Of a stretch of 64,000 bases of DNA, positions 47,676 to 57,575 are shown one piece after another (the first letter of the stretch is position 1; every line of letters starts with the position of its first letter). This DNA comes from Siphonodentalium dalli (taxonomy: Eukaryota; Mollusca; Scaphopoda; Gadilida; Siphonodentaliidae). The DNA is taken from positions 45,241,549 to 45,305,548 of the forward strand of contig CP136067.1 of the NCBI GenBank assembly GCA_032622095.1, read 5' to 3'. The notes beneath the pieces are model-generated. The model was given only the letters and a program-made list of their open reading frames with translations, did not search any database and was not told where the DNA came from. The position numbers and the translations under genes are program-made.

Positions 47676-48235
47676 GGGGGGGGGGGGGGGGTCGGAAAAA
47701 AAATTCAGGCACGTATGGCATTTTTCCCCTTTCGATAAATTTTTGTAACCACCCCCACCCACCGCCAAATTTTTTTCCGTTTTCGGCAGTTTTTTCCGAC
47801 CATTTTTTGACACCCACCCCCCCTTTTAACACTAAAACAGAGTTATGCGGGGGGAAATTCACTGTAAACAGCTGTATATGAATTTCTGTGCATACTATTT
47901 ATCATGGATGTTAACATGGACATGTAAATAGGAATGAGTCATTTTTATGTCATTCGGCCAAAAAAAACATGGCTGCCAGCGGCCATCTTGGATTTCAAAA
48001 TTTGCAACAAAATACAACACGATAACTGCCTGCAGTCAGTTTACCAGTTAGAATTAGATTATTTCTCTCATTCAAAGTGGTTTTGAAGCCCAACTCATTG
48101 CCAAAACACTAAAAAACAAGCAGTATTTTTTTTTTTAGTTGCGGAAAAAATTGCTTGTTGGTGGCTTTGACCACCCACCCACCCCGGCATACGTGCCGGA
48201 TTTTTTTTTTTCACCCCTCCCCCTGGCATATAGTA
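47676..48235. repeat. Poly-G tract and proline/glycine-like low-complexity repeat
   Basis: An 18-base G run near 47673-47692 is followed by CCACCCCCACCCACCGCC and TTTTTTCCG-rich DNA. A related stretch with CCACCCACCCACCCC and GGCATACGTGCCGGATTTT recurs at 48125-48235. ACGTATGGCA near 47711 is the partner of that word. Frames rich in PPPP or GGG here are artefacts. Confidence 0.6.
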
Positions 48236-48796
48236 AAGCTCAGCGTAAATGTGAAGAATGTATCATGTGACCTATGGAAATTTCACTATATAACTATCAA
48301 GGGTTCCACTATATGTTTGGCTCTGTAAACTGAAAAGGTTGTTAGGCACTAGCATGTAGGTGACCAAAACCATCGGGAATAGCATATAAACGGTCTGACC
48401 ACGGCAGATCTCAGACTGACAACCATTTACTTCCATTACGGTCCCATTATTACATTACATACATATGTATTACATAAAGGGTATTGAGATATATAACTAG
48501 AAGTATATATACAATTGACATATAGCAATATATATAATAGATATGTATGCCCCCTACAAATGGTTCCGGGTCGATGGCATGTCGAAACTCGATGAATATA
48601 TTCGCAGTTTAATTCTGACACCGCTACCAGCCGCTACTATAGCTTATTCTTGTCCCGCAAATACGTCGTACTTTCGTGTGAAATCCAATCACATGAAAGG
48701 CAAGTACGCACAAAAGACAGCATCAGGTGGGCCACTAGTTGCCTTAATGCTAAGTATGGTGGAACAGTGAGATACAGTATGCCCATGCAAAGTAAT

Positions 48797-48882
48797 TGAC
48801 CACTTACCACAGCAGAATTATGGGTAATTTTTCAGGATTTAGTCGGAAATATGGCTTGTTGCCATTCATCGGAAAGCTTTCG
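48797..48882. repeat. Partial copy of the CAGTAATGC MITE family
   Basis: CCACAGCAGAATTATGGGTA, TTTTCAGGATTTAGTCGG and GGCTTGTTGCCATTCATCGG match the left half of 36627-36802. The terminal CAGTAATGC and the right arm are missing. Confidence 0.8.
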
Positions 48883-48956
48883 ATAGATCCACGTACATAA
48901 TCACCACGCAGTGTGTGTGGTCCGACGATCTCAAACAATACTGCGTAAAACTGTGA

Positions 48957-49055
48957 CCAAGTCTTCTTGTACTAAAACCAGCGAAGATATTGGGATGGCG
49001 AAGACCGGCACCTCCATCCCAATATCTTAGCCGGTTTTAGTACGAGAAGACTTGG
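48957..49055. mobile_element. Hairpin MITE, 99 bp, with 17-bp flanking repeats
   Basis: CCAAGTCTTCTTGTACTAAA and its inverse complement form a stem of about 42 bp, with a loop GAAGACCGGCACCT. It is flanked on both sides by the 17-bp word ACT(G/A)CGTAAAACTGTGA (48940-48956 and 49056-49072). That is longer than the target duplication of any common DNA transposon, so the flanks may be an older tandem duplication. Confidence 0.8.
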
Positions 49056-49075
49056 ACTACGTAAAACTGTGACCA

Positions 49076-49739
49076 ATTACCACACAACTGGTGCGTAAAA
49101 GCTGAAGCACAAATTGTGGGGACAATTAAATATATGGGCGGCCTTCGTGGTATGTATTGCTGTTAAAATAGTCACATACGCTAAAACCGACATTAACAGA
49201 AAGAATATTGTATAATTGACATATTGTTCTTATACCAATCATAGATATCGCGTACAATTCATGTCATTGTCACGTTTGCACGCTTTTTTTTTATGTAAAC
49301 AAACATCAAAAACGTTAAAGAAACATTTGTTTATAGACAAACACTCGGAACTACCGAATCGTCTTATATGAAAATGTTCCGTTGCGCGAATATCAAATTA
49401 TTGGCGCCATCAACAATCGCATTCAAATCACATTTTAATCGACCCATTCTACCCAATGTCAGTTCAAAATCCAGCTAATCTACGTTACTTCATGATTGGA
49501 AAGGATCAGACAGAAAACGTATACATAATATAATTGTTCTCGCAAAGAGGTGGAAATATTTTTTAATCCAGTTAGTATTTTCTCCTAACCTATATATGGT
49601 AATTACGTCACATATTTTCTGCTAACCTATATATATGGTAATACATACCAAATAAGGATTTGATTCACATTCACCATACTCGACAGCCAGAGAGGACGGA
49701 CGCATTATAACCTTTCTCACTCATGACTTCAGTTGGACA
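49076..49739. promoter_or_regulatory. Upstream region of the 216-codon frame
   Basis: Contains a 46-bp imperfect duplication (TTTTCTCCTAACCTATATAT and TTTTCTGCTAACCTATATAT, about 49577-49645). Its CTATATATATGG element lies about 115 bp before the ATG and could act as a TATA box. The rest is AT-rich with nothing recognisable. Promoter function is inference. Confidence 0.35.
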
Positions 49740-50390
49740 ATGGATTCATCTATAATCCCCGCTGAAGTCAAGCTTGTGCTGAGCTCACTCAACTTGGACC
49801 ACTGCCTGACATGGAATCTACACCGGTCAGGCAGCCAGGTTGATCTGCTTTTGACGTACCGGGTTAAAACCGACACAGTCCTCATCAGGACCCTCTGCCG
49901 GTCGCAACCCGGTAGCTGGAGACAGCCAGCTATACCTGTGGACGTAGGAGCAAAGAAAAGGAGGCGGAAAAGCGAGAAGACCCCCTCCCGAAAAAGAAGA
50001 GATGCAGACAGGAAGGCCAAGTGGAAACAGGGGAGAGCTGAGAGACGCCCAGCTCCCCCCACTCGGCCTCAACTCGACGATACCACCACCAGAAGCAGAG
50101 ACGCCGATGTCACCCCGGAAGTCTCTGCTATCGTCACCGAGGTCAACGGAGACAGGGACGCGGATATCACCCCCGACGCTCCTACCGCTGACTTCGAGGT
50201 AGAGATGGACACATATACACCTGTGACACCGGAGCACAAACACATACCGGTGTCCTCCATCTCCACCTCCAGCAACAACAACAGCAACATCAGCAGCACA
50301 TCCACCATTTCCATCAGGTCGGATGCTGAACGTCATGAGATGTATCAGAGGTTCATTATACACCCACTGGAGCCCATGAAGAAATTCTAA
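49740..50390 (+). CDS. Uncharacterised basic, low-complexity protein (216 aa)
   Basis: Intact intronless frame, clearly GC-richer than its surroundings. The N-terminal part (1-60) looks folded (VKLVLSSLNLDHCLTWNLHR, then VDLLLTYRVKTD). Residues 71-103 are strongly basic (AKKRRRKSEK...RKRRDADRKAKWKQ). Two related segments, DADVTPEV (120-127) and DADITPDA (139-146), follow. Residues 171-190 are a Ser/Asn/Thr run. The C-terminus is RSDAERHEMYQRFIIHPLEP plus MKKF. The layout of a short ordered head followed by an arginine/lysine block reminds me of small proteins of unknown function found next to repeats in marine invertebrates; I cannot name a family. It could be a host gene, a retroelement ORF1 or a domesticated fragment. 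The stop overlaps an open frame in the -1 phase. Confidence 0.6.
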   Translation: MDSSIIPAEVKLVLSSLNLDHCLTWNLHRSGSQVDLLLTYRVKTDTVLIRTLCRSQPGSWRQPAIPVDVGAKKRRRKSEKTPSRKRRDADRKAKWKQGRAERRPAPPTRPQLDDTTTRSRDADVTPEVSAIVTEVNGDRDADITPDAPTADFEVEMDTYTPVTPEHKHIPVSSISTSSNNNSNISSTSTISIRSDAERHEMYQRFIIHPLEPMKKF

Positions 50391-50647
50391 GAATACTCGT
50401 AGCTTGTAACGCTTACGACGACAGCCAAAAGCCAACAACAACAACAACAACAACACCACCAACCGATAGGAAAAAAATAAACCAAAACAGAAAAAAATCA
50501 AGGTCTAGATCACTTCCTGCTGCGTGGGCACGAAAGTCAATAACGCTCTTCAGCGACAAATCAGCATCCAACAAGCGGGTTGTAGGGGAGGGAATACTGC
50601 CCTACCAAATCTTCCCGGGAATCATCCCAAACTCCAAACCTAAATAA
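50339..50647 (+). CDS. ATG-less open frame overlapping the 216-codon frame (-1 phase)
   Basis: Directly after a TGA (50336-50338) an open frame of 102 codons runs to TAA at 50645-50647. Its first 49 bases overlap the end of the upstream frame. It reads VSEVHYTPTGAHEEILRILV, a threonine run from a CAA/ACA repeat, a basic patch RKKSRSRS, then ARKSITLFSDKSASNKRVVG and EGILPYQIFPGIIPNSKPK. Composition after 50490 looks coding-like. It may be the original C-terminus lost by a frameshift, a second exon or a frameshift product; no canonical slippery heptamer was found. Confidence 0.35.
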   Translation, partial: DVSEVHYTPTGAHEEILRILVACNAYDDSQKPTTTTTTTPPTDRKKINQNRKKSRSRSLPAAWARKSITLFSDKSASNKRVVGEGILPYQIFPGIIPNSKPK

Positions 50648-51055
50648 GGAATTTACTATGATATTATTGTGAGTTGTAAGTTGTAGACGTACCATATTGG
50701 GGGGTTTGCAACCGACGTATAATGCGCGCGAATCTAAATAAGGAAATGACGCAATATCGTGACTCTATACTTATGAACTATTCACTGTGCTTTTTGCGAG
50801 AAACCAAACATCACTCAACCTGCATTTTATATGGCACAAAGCGTGTTTTGTGAATAATATCGCATCCATATCATCATTATGCTATGCTATTAGTATATTC
50901 TTGAGGAAATTATCTTAATTTGATAAATTTTATTTCTAAATTATAACTTTTTAATTTGTATGTACGCATATAGTGTGTGCTTATCAGTGCACAACATTGT
51001 GTGATGACAGTTTATGTTTGGTTTTGGTTTGAGACGAGAGACGACACAGTCATGT
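50648..51055. other. Intergenic DNA, no feature seen
   Basis: AT-rich. The word TCTAAATAAGGAA(A/T) occurs twice near 50640 and 50735. No gene or repeat element recognised. Confidence 0.45.
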
Positions 51056-51925
51056 GAATGAATGAATGAATGAATTTATTGTCAAACTCGCTGCAAGTTA
51101 ATGCAGAACATTAGAGCAAAGACATATATACATATTTACAGAAGGGTGAATTATAGGATCACCTCAACAAAAATAAACAAATACATACTTTCACGTGTAT
51201 ATTCCCACTAGCATGTTTACATAGGTTATACATTATATCAATCTAACGTCATATACAAAGACCATATATGTAACAGTTTTATCTAATCATAAAGCCAATA
51301 TTCTTTCGTTTTAAGTTTATACATCTAAAATTATTCTTACGTTATAAGTTTATACGTCTAAAATTATTTATTTTGAGACATGTTATCAATGTTTTCATCC
51401 ACGACGCGAAAGCCTAACTTAATGAATATACAAAATCTTCTCAACACACTGATATTCTGAATGGTCAGTAGTCTATAAAACTTTTCTTGGCTCGGGTATT
51501 GCCAATAGTATGTGGGCAGATATTTTTCTCTCAGATATTGTAAACGCTTGCAGAAAATAACAAAGTGGTATTCGTTGCCAACCCCATTACCACATATGTT
51601 ACAGATTCGATCATTCACCTCCTCACGCTTCCATCTACCTCGCTCTATTGGTAGGTTATGATTGCTTGTTCTGAGTTTTAACAAATATTTAGCCAATCCA
51701 AACGATATTTCAGATATATAGGAGTCAAATTTAGGCATATCCCTTATGTGACTATAAAATTCACCCCTTGACGATTTTCCCATGTCACCACGCCATTTCT
51801 GAATGTGCTGATCAATAAGAACTCTCTCAACTCGCTTGCGCTGTGCAAGTGTCAATGGAGATTGACGCAGCCAGAGATCGGCGCATCCTGTCAACTGAAG
51901 TATTGATTGGATTTCTGTGTGTTCA
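51056..51925 (-). pseudogene. LINE remnant: C-terminal part of reverse transcriptase polyprotein
   Basis: The minus-strand frame 51364-51894 (176 codons) carries the C-terminal region of a non-LTR retrotransposon protein: LLKLRTSNHNLPIERGRW (71-88) followed by the zinc-knuckle-like Cx2C...HxxxxC (C98, C101, H110, C115 in RICNICGNGVGNEYHFVIFC). This pattern follows the RT domain in many LINE proteins of invertebrates. The frame opens directly into unrelated sequence upstream, so the copy is 5' truncated, as is typical of LINE insertion. On the minus strand the element ends in ATTCATTCATTCATTCA (51058-51075), a 3' microsatellite tail as in CR1/L2-type elements. The ATG is not a natural start. 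Confidence 0.88.
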
Positions 51926-53220
51926 TTACCTGCATGTGCACAAAATTATGTAGTCGATGAAAACATCTTTGTTCTGTAAATACACACAATTATTTTCGGT
52001 ATAAGGGCAGAGGCTGTTCATTTCGCGGACAGTACTTTGCTTTGTGAATGCATTCAATATTGTTGCAATATTACAACAGTTATTTTTGCACCATATACAG
52101 ACATAATTGTGTACTTGAATAAAACATTTTGTGTGTAATGCCATGTGAACTGTTAGTTCAGTGGATAATTGGATTGTTTTATGTTTTCTATAAATAAGCT
52201 AGAAACATACAAATACCTATTGTAATACTTTCATAAGTGGAGACCATCAACGTCACACTTCAAGCATCTACAGACTATCGAACTCTATATACGCGTGGCG
52301 GGGAAATGATGTATAAAGCGCGTCCGCGTCCGTATATTAGAAGGTTGAAGTGAGTTGAACACTCTGGGGAATTAGCGTGTTGTTTCGACGACGGAATATC
52401 CATAAGTGCTCTGGTAGGTCTCAAACGCTGACATACAATCGGACATGATTGTCTAGAAACGGTTGCGTGACCATGCAGTACATTATATCACTGGTTATGT
52501 CAAAGCTCTTATGAACAAACGGCGCCTATTGTGTATCATATGCAGCAATAAAAGCCGAACATCTTATGTAAGAATTTACGACATTGTGAAGTAATAAATC
52601 CGATAAGTTGAAATTGAAGTCAAACAAATGTCCACCTGTGATAGTCATATATAATCATATAGTTACGTTAATTGTATGTTCTTATGTTTCTTACATAATA
52701 CTTCTCGCATGGGTGACCATTGGAATGGATTTCTCGGCGGTTGTATACCAAATATACTTGATATATGCCACAATAACGATACGCCTTGACGGCTTTGTGG
52801 AATCTAATGTACAAGTTATGTATAAGACATTATACGCGACAGTGGTTAACCTGCATGTGTTCGAACTGTTGAACGTTTATGTAGGTGTGTATATATAACA
52901 ACCTCCATTTATGACCATGTGATATAATTATGTATATTACATATATCGAAATCAGACCTTAAACTGTCTCCTACAATAAGTTATCAGCCAACACCCCTTA
53001 CCATGATAATTCTTTGATACAGAATTATATCAAAATTAAAACCCTATATATTTTGCTCTACTTGTATATATAACACCTGCCACTAACTCGCGATCATATT
53101 GGATCCATGCACCAGACACGGTTCCGTGGGTTTAGTGTTAGAAAGTTCTTGAGTAGCATTTCAATGTATGAAAGTAATGAATATTCAAAAGCTCAATATA
53201 TGGAAATGATATATGTGTAT
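51926..53220. other. Intergenic DNA, no feature seen
   Basis: AT-rich; open frames here (for example 52608-52898) are rich in I, Y, V and L codons expected from base composition, and show no domain. No hairpin or tandem repeat noticed. Confidence 0.5.
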
Positions 53221-53345
53221 ACACCAGAACTTTGACCTGTAGTACTAAAACCCCGGAACCGGGGCTGAGTGAATCTCAGAAACCACGGAACGGAGCTGGA
53301 TGAATCCAATACGACCGCGACTCAGTGGTCTCGCTTATGTCAGTT
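53145..53345 (+). repeat. Dispersed repeat, copy A (related to 55390-55545)
   Basis: Shares ATGAATATTCAAAAG(C/T)T, AGAACTTTGACC(T/C)GTAG, GGGGCTG(A/G)-TGAATC and GCGACTCAGTG(G/A)TCTCGCTTAT with 55390-55545 in the same orientation and order. Copy A contains an extra duplicated GAATCTCAGAAACCACGGAA segment. Confidence 0.8.
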
Positions 53346-53864
53346 CGGCTATTATTTGGTGACTTTTCTGCCACATATATGAATGCTATAGTCTACTGAT
53401 GTTGGACGTGCAACGGTTTCGAATATGGATTTATCTAATAACACACAACATGCATGTCCTGGGGATACGGTCTTCTTTTGCATACAGGGGACATCTTGAT
53501 TGTCGAATGAAATAGTATCTATATATACATATATATGGGATACAATGTATGCATATACTCAAAGTATACCTTAACTATATATATATTCATGCAGGAACAG
53601 ATGTGTTCCAAGTACAGCACTATATATAGCCCCTCTATTATATACAAAGCTTGGTTGGGGTTGACGCCAGGAATTTAATAAAAGTTGCAACCGTATTGTA
53701 GACCATGGTCTACCAGTAGCTATCCTGTCTGTACTACTTTAGTCGCTGAGTGTACTTCTGTATGCAGAAAAGCCAAATGACGCTGTATATACTTTAGTCT
53801 ATTTGCGATTTTCAAATCTGGGTTAACCGAAAGCCGCAACGGTATACAGTCCCAAGTGTTTGTA
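53346..53864. other. Intergenic DNA, no feature seen
   Basis: AT-rich sequence with ATATATAT runs near 53518-53585. No gene recognised. Confidence 0.45.
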
Positions 53865-54413
53865 CTAATATACACTATATACACTATATACACTATATAC
53901 ACTATATACACTAATATACACTATATACACTATATACACTATATACACTATATACACTATATACACTAATATACACTATATACACTATATACACTAATAT
54001 ACACTAATATACACTATATACACTATATACACTAATATACACTAAATACACTATATACACTATATACACTATATACACTATATACACTATATACACTATA
54101 TACACTATATACACTATATACACTATATACACTATATACACTATATACACACTATATACACTATATACACTATATACACACTATATACACTATATACACT
54201 ATATACACTATATACACACTATATACACTATATACACTAATATACACTATATACACTATATACACTATATACACTATATACACTATATACACTATATACA
54301 CTATATACACACTATATACACTATATACACTATATACACTATATACACTAATATACACTATATACACTAATATACACTATATACACTATATACACTATAT
54401 ACACTATATACAC
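53865..54413. repeat. TATACACTA microsatellite, ~550 bp
   Basis: Tandem CTATATACA units of mainly 10 bp (ACTATATACA), with interspersed variants ACTAATATACA and ACACTATATACA. The sequence is close to self-complementary (TATA core). Apparent peptides of repeated VYIVYI and VYSVYS across it are artefacts. Confidence 0.97.
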
Positions 54414-54708
54414 AAATTATGGATTCACCACATCGAATGTATTCTTCCAACTCATCTGTTTCGTTGTCTTTTCCGGCATCATATACGGTTACACAGGTGT
54501 AAATGTTTTCCATAGGCCTCAGTGCTAACGTTTTAGCGTATACTATTGGCAATATAAACATTGGGTCCAAAATTTTCTTTAAATCTGAAAAATTGACACT
54601 TTGGGAAACTTTTTGCACCAAAAAATCAGGTACGACAGGCAGGGAATTCGCCTTTAAATCTTGTGTTTTCCTAACTAGTGTCAGAACCGCATAAAACAAT
54701 ACTGTCAT
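54414..54708 (-). CDS. Hypothetical frame reading into the microsatellite
   Basis: The minus strand carries an ATG at 54708 and about 100 codons of fairly normal composition (for example SLPVVPDFLVQKVSQSVN, ILDPMFILPIVYAKTLALRP, YTCVTVYDAGKDNETDELEE) before running into the repeat. No family recognised and no splice donor clearly marks an end, though it could be one exon of a gene. Could equally be chance. Confidence 0.25.
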
Positions 54709-55357
54709 ATTTTAGACCACATCAAAAAATTCAAACTTCACTACAGAGGGTTAATTCCTGTGCCAATGGCTATTTTACCAGTGGGAAACCATAGGGAAGA
54801 GGTGTGATGATTTTTTAAAGCAAAAAGCACACAAGGCTATTGACCAATCAGGGCCCAGTGTATATTTTATTCTCTCCTATATATTCCGAACCGCATCCGC
54901 TAGAGGTCTCTCCGAACCTTATTTACACCAGTGTAACCATATATAGCACTGCGGTCAATGGGGGGAATTGATAAATTGTGTGATATGCAGGCAATAGACA
55001 CGGCATGTCTCATTGTTTGTCGATAAACCACATTTATTCCACCACGCGAGCACAAATATGGCAATATGTATTGATTTTGTTATTCTTTCGAGTTATGATT
55101 CGATAAGATAACAATAAAACTGGCAGAGTATCGCAAATGACATCCAAACCATCGCTGTTATTTGGTGTGTGTCTGGATATTTTCGGTTTAAATAATTTGT
55201 TGCGAATTTAATATGATTATACCAGATTAACATTTTTTATAATTACTAGGGCCAATAATGGCAATATATCGTATAACAATTCGTTATATTGTCAATATAG
55301 GCACCAGTCTTTCCACATTGTGCATGCATGCATTGTCTCGGTTATCCAAAAATGGAA
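54709..55357. other. Intergenic DNA, no feature seen
   Basis: AT-rich with no recognised gene. Short words such as CCAGTGGGAAACCATAGGG near 54777 may belong to an interspersed repeat but have no second copy in the window. Confidence 0.4.
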
Positions 55358-55545
55358 CTTTTGAATATTCATGATTCTATATTATGGAATTCATGAATAT
55401 TCAAAAGTTAATCTATGGAATCATGAATATTCAAAAGTTCCATATATGGAACGCATCTTCAGAACTTTGACCCGTAGCACTTAAACCGCGAAGCGGGGGC
55501 TGGATGAATCCAATATGGCCGCGACTCAGTGATCTCGCTTATTAT
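55358..55545 (+). repeat. Dispersed repeat, copy B, with palindromic ATGAATATTCA cluster
   Basis: Three copies of the word ATGAATATTCAAAAGTT or its inverse lie within 85 bp (55361-55442). The body matching 53226-53345 (AGAACTTTGACCCGTAG to GTGATCTCGCTTAT) follows. Inverted copies at the edge suggest a small terminal repeat. Confidence 0.75.
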
Positions 55546-55601
55546 ACATAGTCGATACATCTCCATTTCGTCAGCACTCACTGGAATAGATGACCGTGTC
55601 A

Positions 55602-56045
55602 CTTAAAGGTACTCATTCCGATGTGATGGTCCCCATATCATCAGATTCCAACAACATCAACATTTTTTGAAATGCCGCTTCAGTTATTAGAATCGATTAA
55701 TTGCCCAAAAAGAATGCTAACCAGTCAACTATGGTATAAAATTGCCCAAAACGTGTTATTTATCAATATTTTGTTCCACAATATCTGACCGGATTGTCAA
55801 ATAGCTAACACCCAAAACTACTTGAATTTAGAGTTATCCATCTTCATCCGAAATTTGGTCAGAGACCGTCGGCTTGACAATATTTGCCAGGCCGCCAAAA
55901 ACTAAATATCTCGTGAAATAAGAAATTTCAAAAATAGATATCTGATCACTCTGAGCTTTGATGGTTGAATTCCTCCACTCGAATCAAATATGTTTTACCC
56001 CGAAGCCAATGAAATAGTAATTTGGGAGCGCTAATTCGAATTTGC
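55602..56045 (-). repeat. Dispersed repeat, copy 1 (inverse of 63430-63670)
   Basis: AAAGGTACTCATTCCGATGT is followed by GAGTTATCCATCTTCATC, TCACTCTGAGCTTTGATGG, CCACTCGAATCAAATAT and AAGCCAATGAAATAGTAAT. The last four occur inverse-complemented and in inverse order at 63456-63650. The AAAGGTACTCAxTCCGATC word begins both copies in plus orientation, so it is probably the terminal inverted repeat of the family. Confidence 0.8.
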
Positions 56046-56574
56046 ATCTTTAACCTGGGTCAATGATTGTGCATCCAGCAGAATTTGTCAGTTAAACTGC
56101 ACCGGTTACGGTCTATACATGCATAGTGACACCTAGTGAAGTCACTTTATACATAATTATAGCGTGTGAGTTTTATATATATGTAAAAACGTTGCACCAA
56201 TTATGTTATTTTGTTTTAACACAATATATCTACCGCGTGCTTAACGTGTTTCGTTGACTATAAATTGTTGAGGGGTATACCGCCCTCCTTGAAATTTCCA
56301 CATACCTCCCCCTGAACTAGATCAAAACCAATGCTCGCACCACTTGGGTTCGAACTATCCAACTAGTACCTAAAAATTTCGAACTGTTGGAAATTTCGAA
56401 CCTGATATTGGAGATTTTCAATTGAAGTTTATTTCAGACCGAATTTTTTACCAAAAGTAGAAAAATATACTGCTGTTAGTGTGAAAACTATATATTCCCC
56501 ACTAATTACTGATTGGAAATTCGAACAACGAGAACAATTTAAACATATTATGTGGTGTATAATTTCCAACTTAT
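56046..56574. other. Intergenic DNA, no feature seen
   Basis: AT-rich. Several scattered TTTCGAAC/GAAATTTC words near 56340-56400 and 56510-56530 but no defined repeat or gene. Confidence 0.45.
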
Positions 56575-57100
56575 AGAAGTCTCCTGGTGCAATAAGTTTT
56601 TTCTGCGTGACATTTCCAACCGTTGATAATCTTTACCCCAACCCCATGCATATAGGTTAGGTGAGTTTATTTCAACAGACCGAATTCCCGTGAGTTCGGT
56701 ACACAGACGACGTCGATTTTGGATATCCGACCGACCGAAACGTTAATGGTGTTTTCCCACCATACATTCACTTGTGGAAGAGCTTACGGATGCCAGGAGA
56801 AAAGGTGTTTGCAGAATTTTTGTTTTGTTAATTAATAAACTTCTTGCTCAATTTAACATGTAAACAAAGTAGGTATGTGAAATTAGTTCGACGTTCGATA
56901 TTCATTCGGTATTCGCGTGAAGTTAGTTGGACGTTCGACATTCGATATTTAAAAAAAAATCAATTTTCGTTTAATGCACAAGGGGTGCGCCATGAGTCTA
57001 ATTCGTGCTCTCCCACTGAAACTTCGTGCGAATTCCGCGCTTTTCCTGTTTTCCAGACCATAGCTGATTTAGTCTGCTAATAATAGAACCTGTTTTAGGT

Positions 57101-57182
57101 AGATAATCTGCTTAGAATCGCTGAAATAAGAGCGTTTTAGTAACATTGTCGACTCATAATGAGGCGATTCTAAGCAGATTAT
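57101..57182. repeat. Short hairpin, ~82 bp
   Basis: ATAATCTGCTTAGAATCGC and GCGATTCTAAGCAGATTAT are perfect inverse complements around a centre with GCGTTTTAGTAACATTGTCG. The partner copy in 58710-58810 is degraded. Confidence 0.75.
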
Positions 57183-57410
57183 GTGCGGACAATCACACAA
57201 GTAAGCCAACTCACGCTCTTTATCTGTGTTTTCACTCTGGCCCGCGCCATAAAATGAAATAACGCATATGACTCCATTGTCTGCTTATTTCAGACACTCA
57301 AATACTCACATTATTCCGCGAGGATATGTTGCGAATACCATAGCTGGACTGAACATTTCGGCTAACATGTCAAAAAAAAATTCGCAGAAAAAACATTGCA
57401 CCAGGAGACT

Positions 57411-57575
57411 TCTATAAACCTAATTCGTGCTCTCCAACTCATATTATCTCCACTTTTTGTTTAGCTGAAATTTTATTTCACGTTCGATATTCATTCGATA
57501 TGCAGATATTCATTCGAGATTCCCGTGAAAAGTGGAAAATGTATGAGTTGGAGAGCTCGAATTAGGTCTATAGAG
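57411..57575. mobile_element. Hairpin MITE inside the compound repeat, ~165 bp
   Basis: CTATAAACCTAATTCGTGCT at the left pairs with the end AGCTCGAATTAGGTCTATAG. The stem includes CTCTCCAACTCATA and TATGAGTTGGAGAG. The centre holds TTCGATATTCATTCGATA words shared with block A. A one-sided copy of its end lies at 58413-58447. Confidence 0.75.

Noticed and set aside
47595-47881. Proline-rich or glycine-rich proteins around 47.7 kb
   Set aside because: They arise from the poly-G run and CCACCC-rich low-complexity DNA and appear on both strands.
52608-52898. Membrane protein of 96 residues
   Set aside because: Hydrophobic residues follow from AT-rich codons (I, Y, V, L); no signal of coding, no homology recognised, no neighbouring exons.
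53720-54367. Proteins with VYIVYI/VYSVYS repeats
   Set aside because: They are translations of the TATACAC microsatellite.
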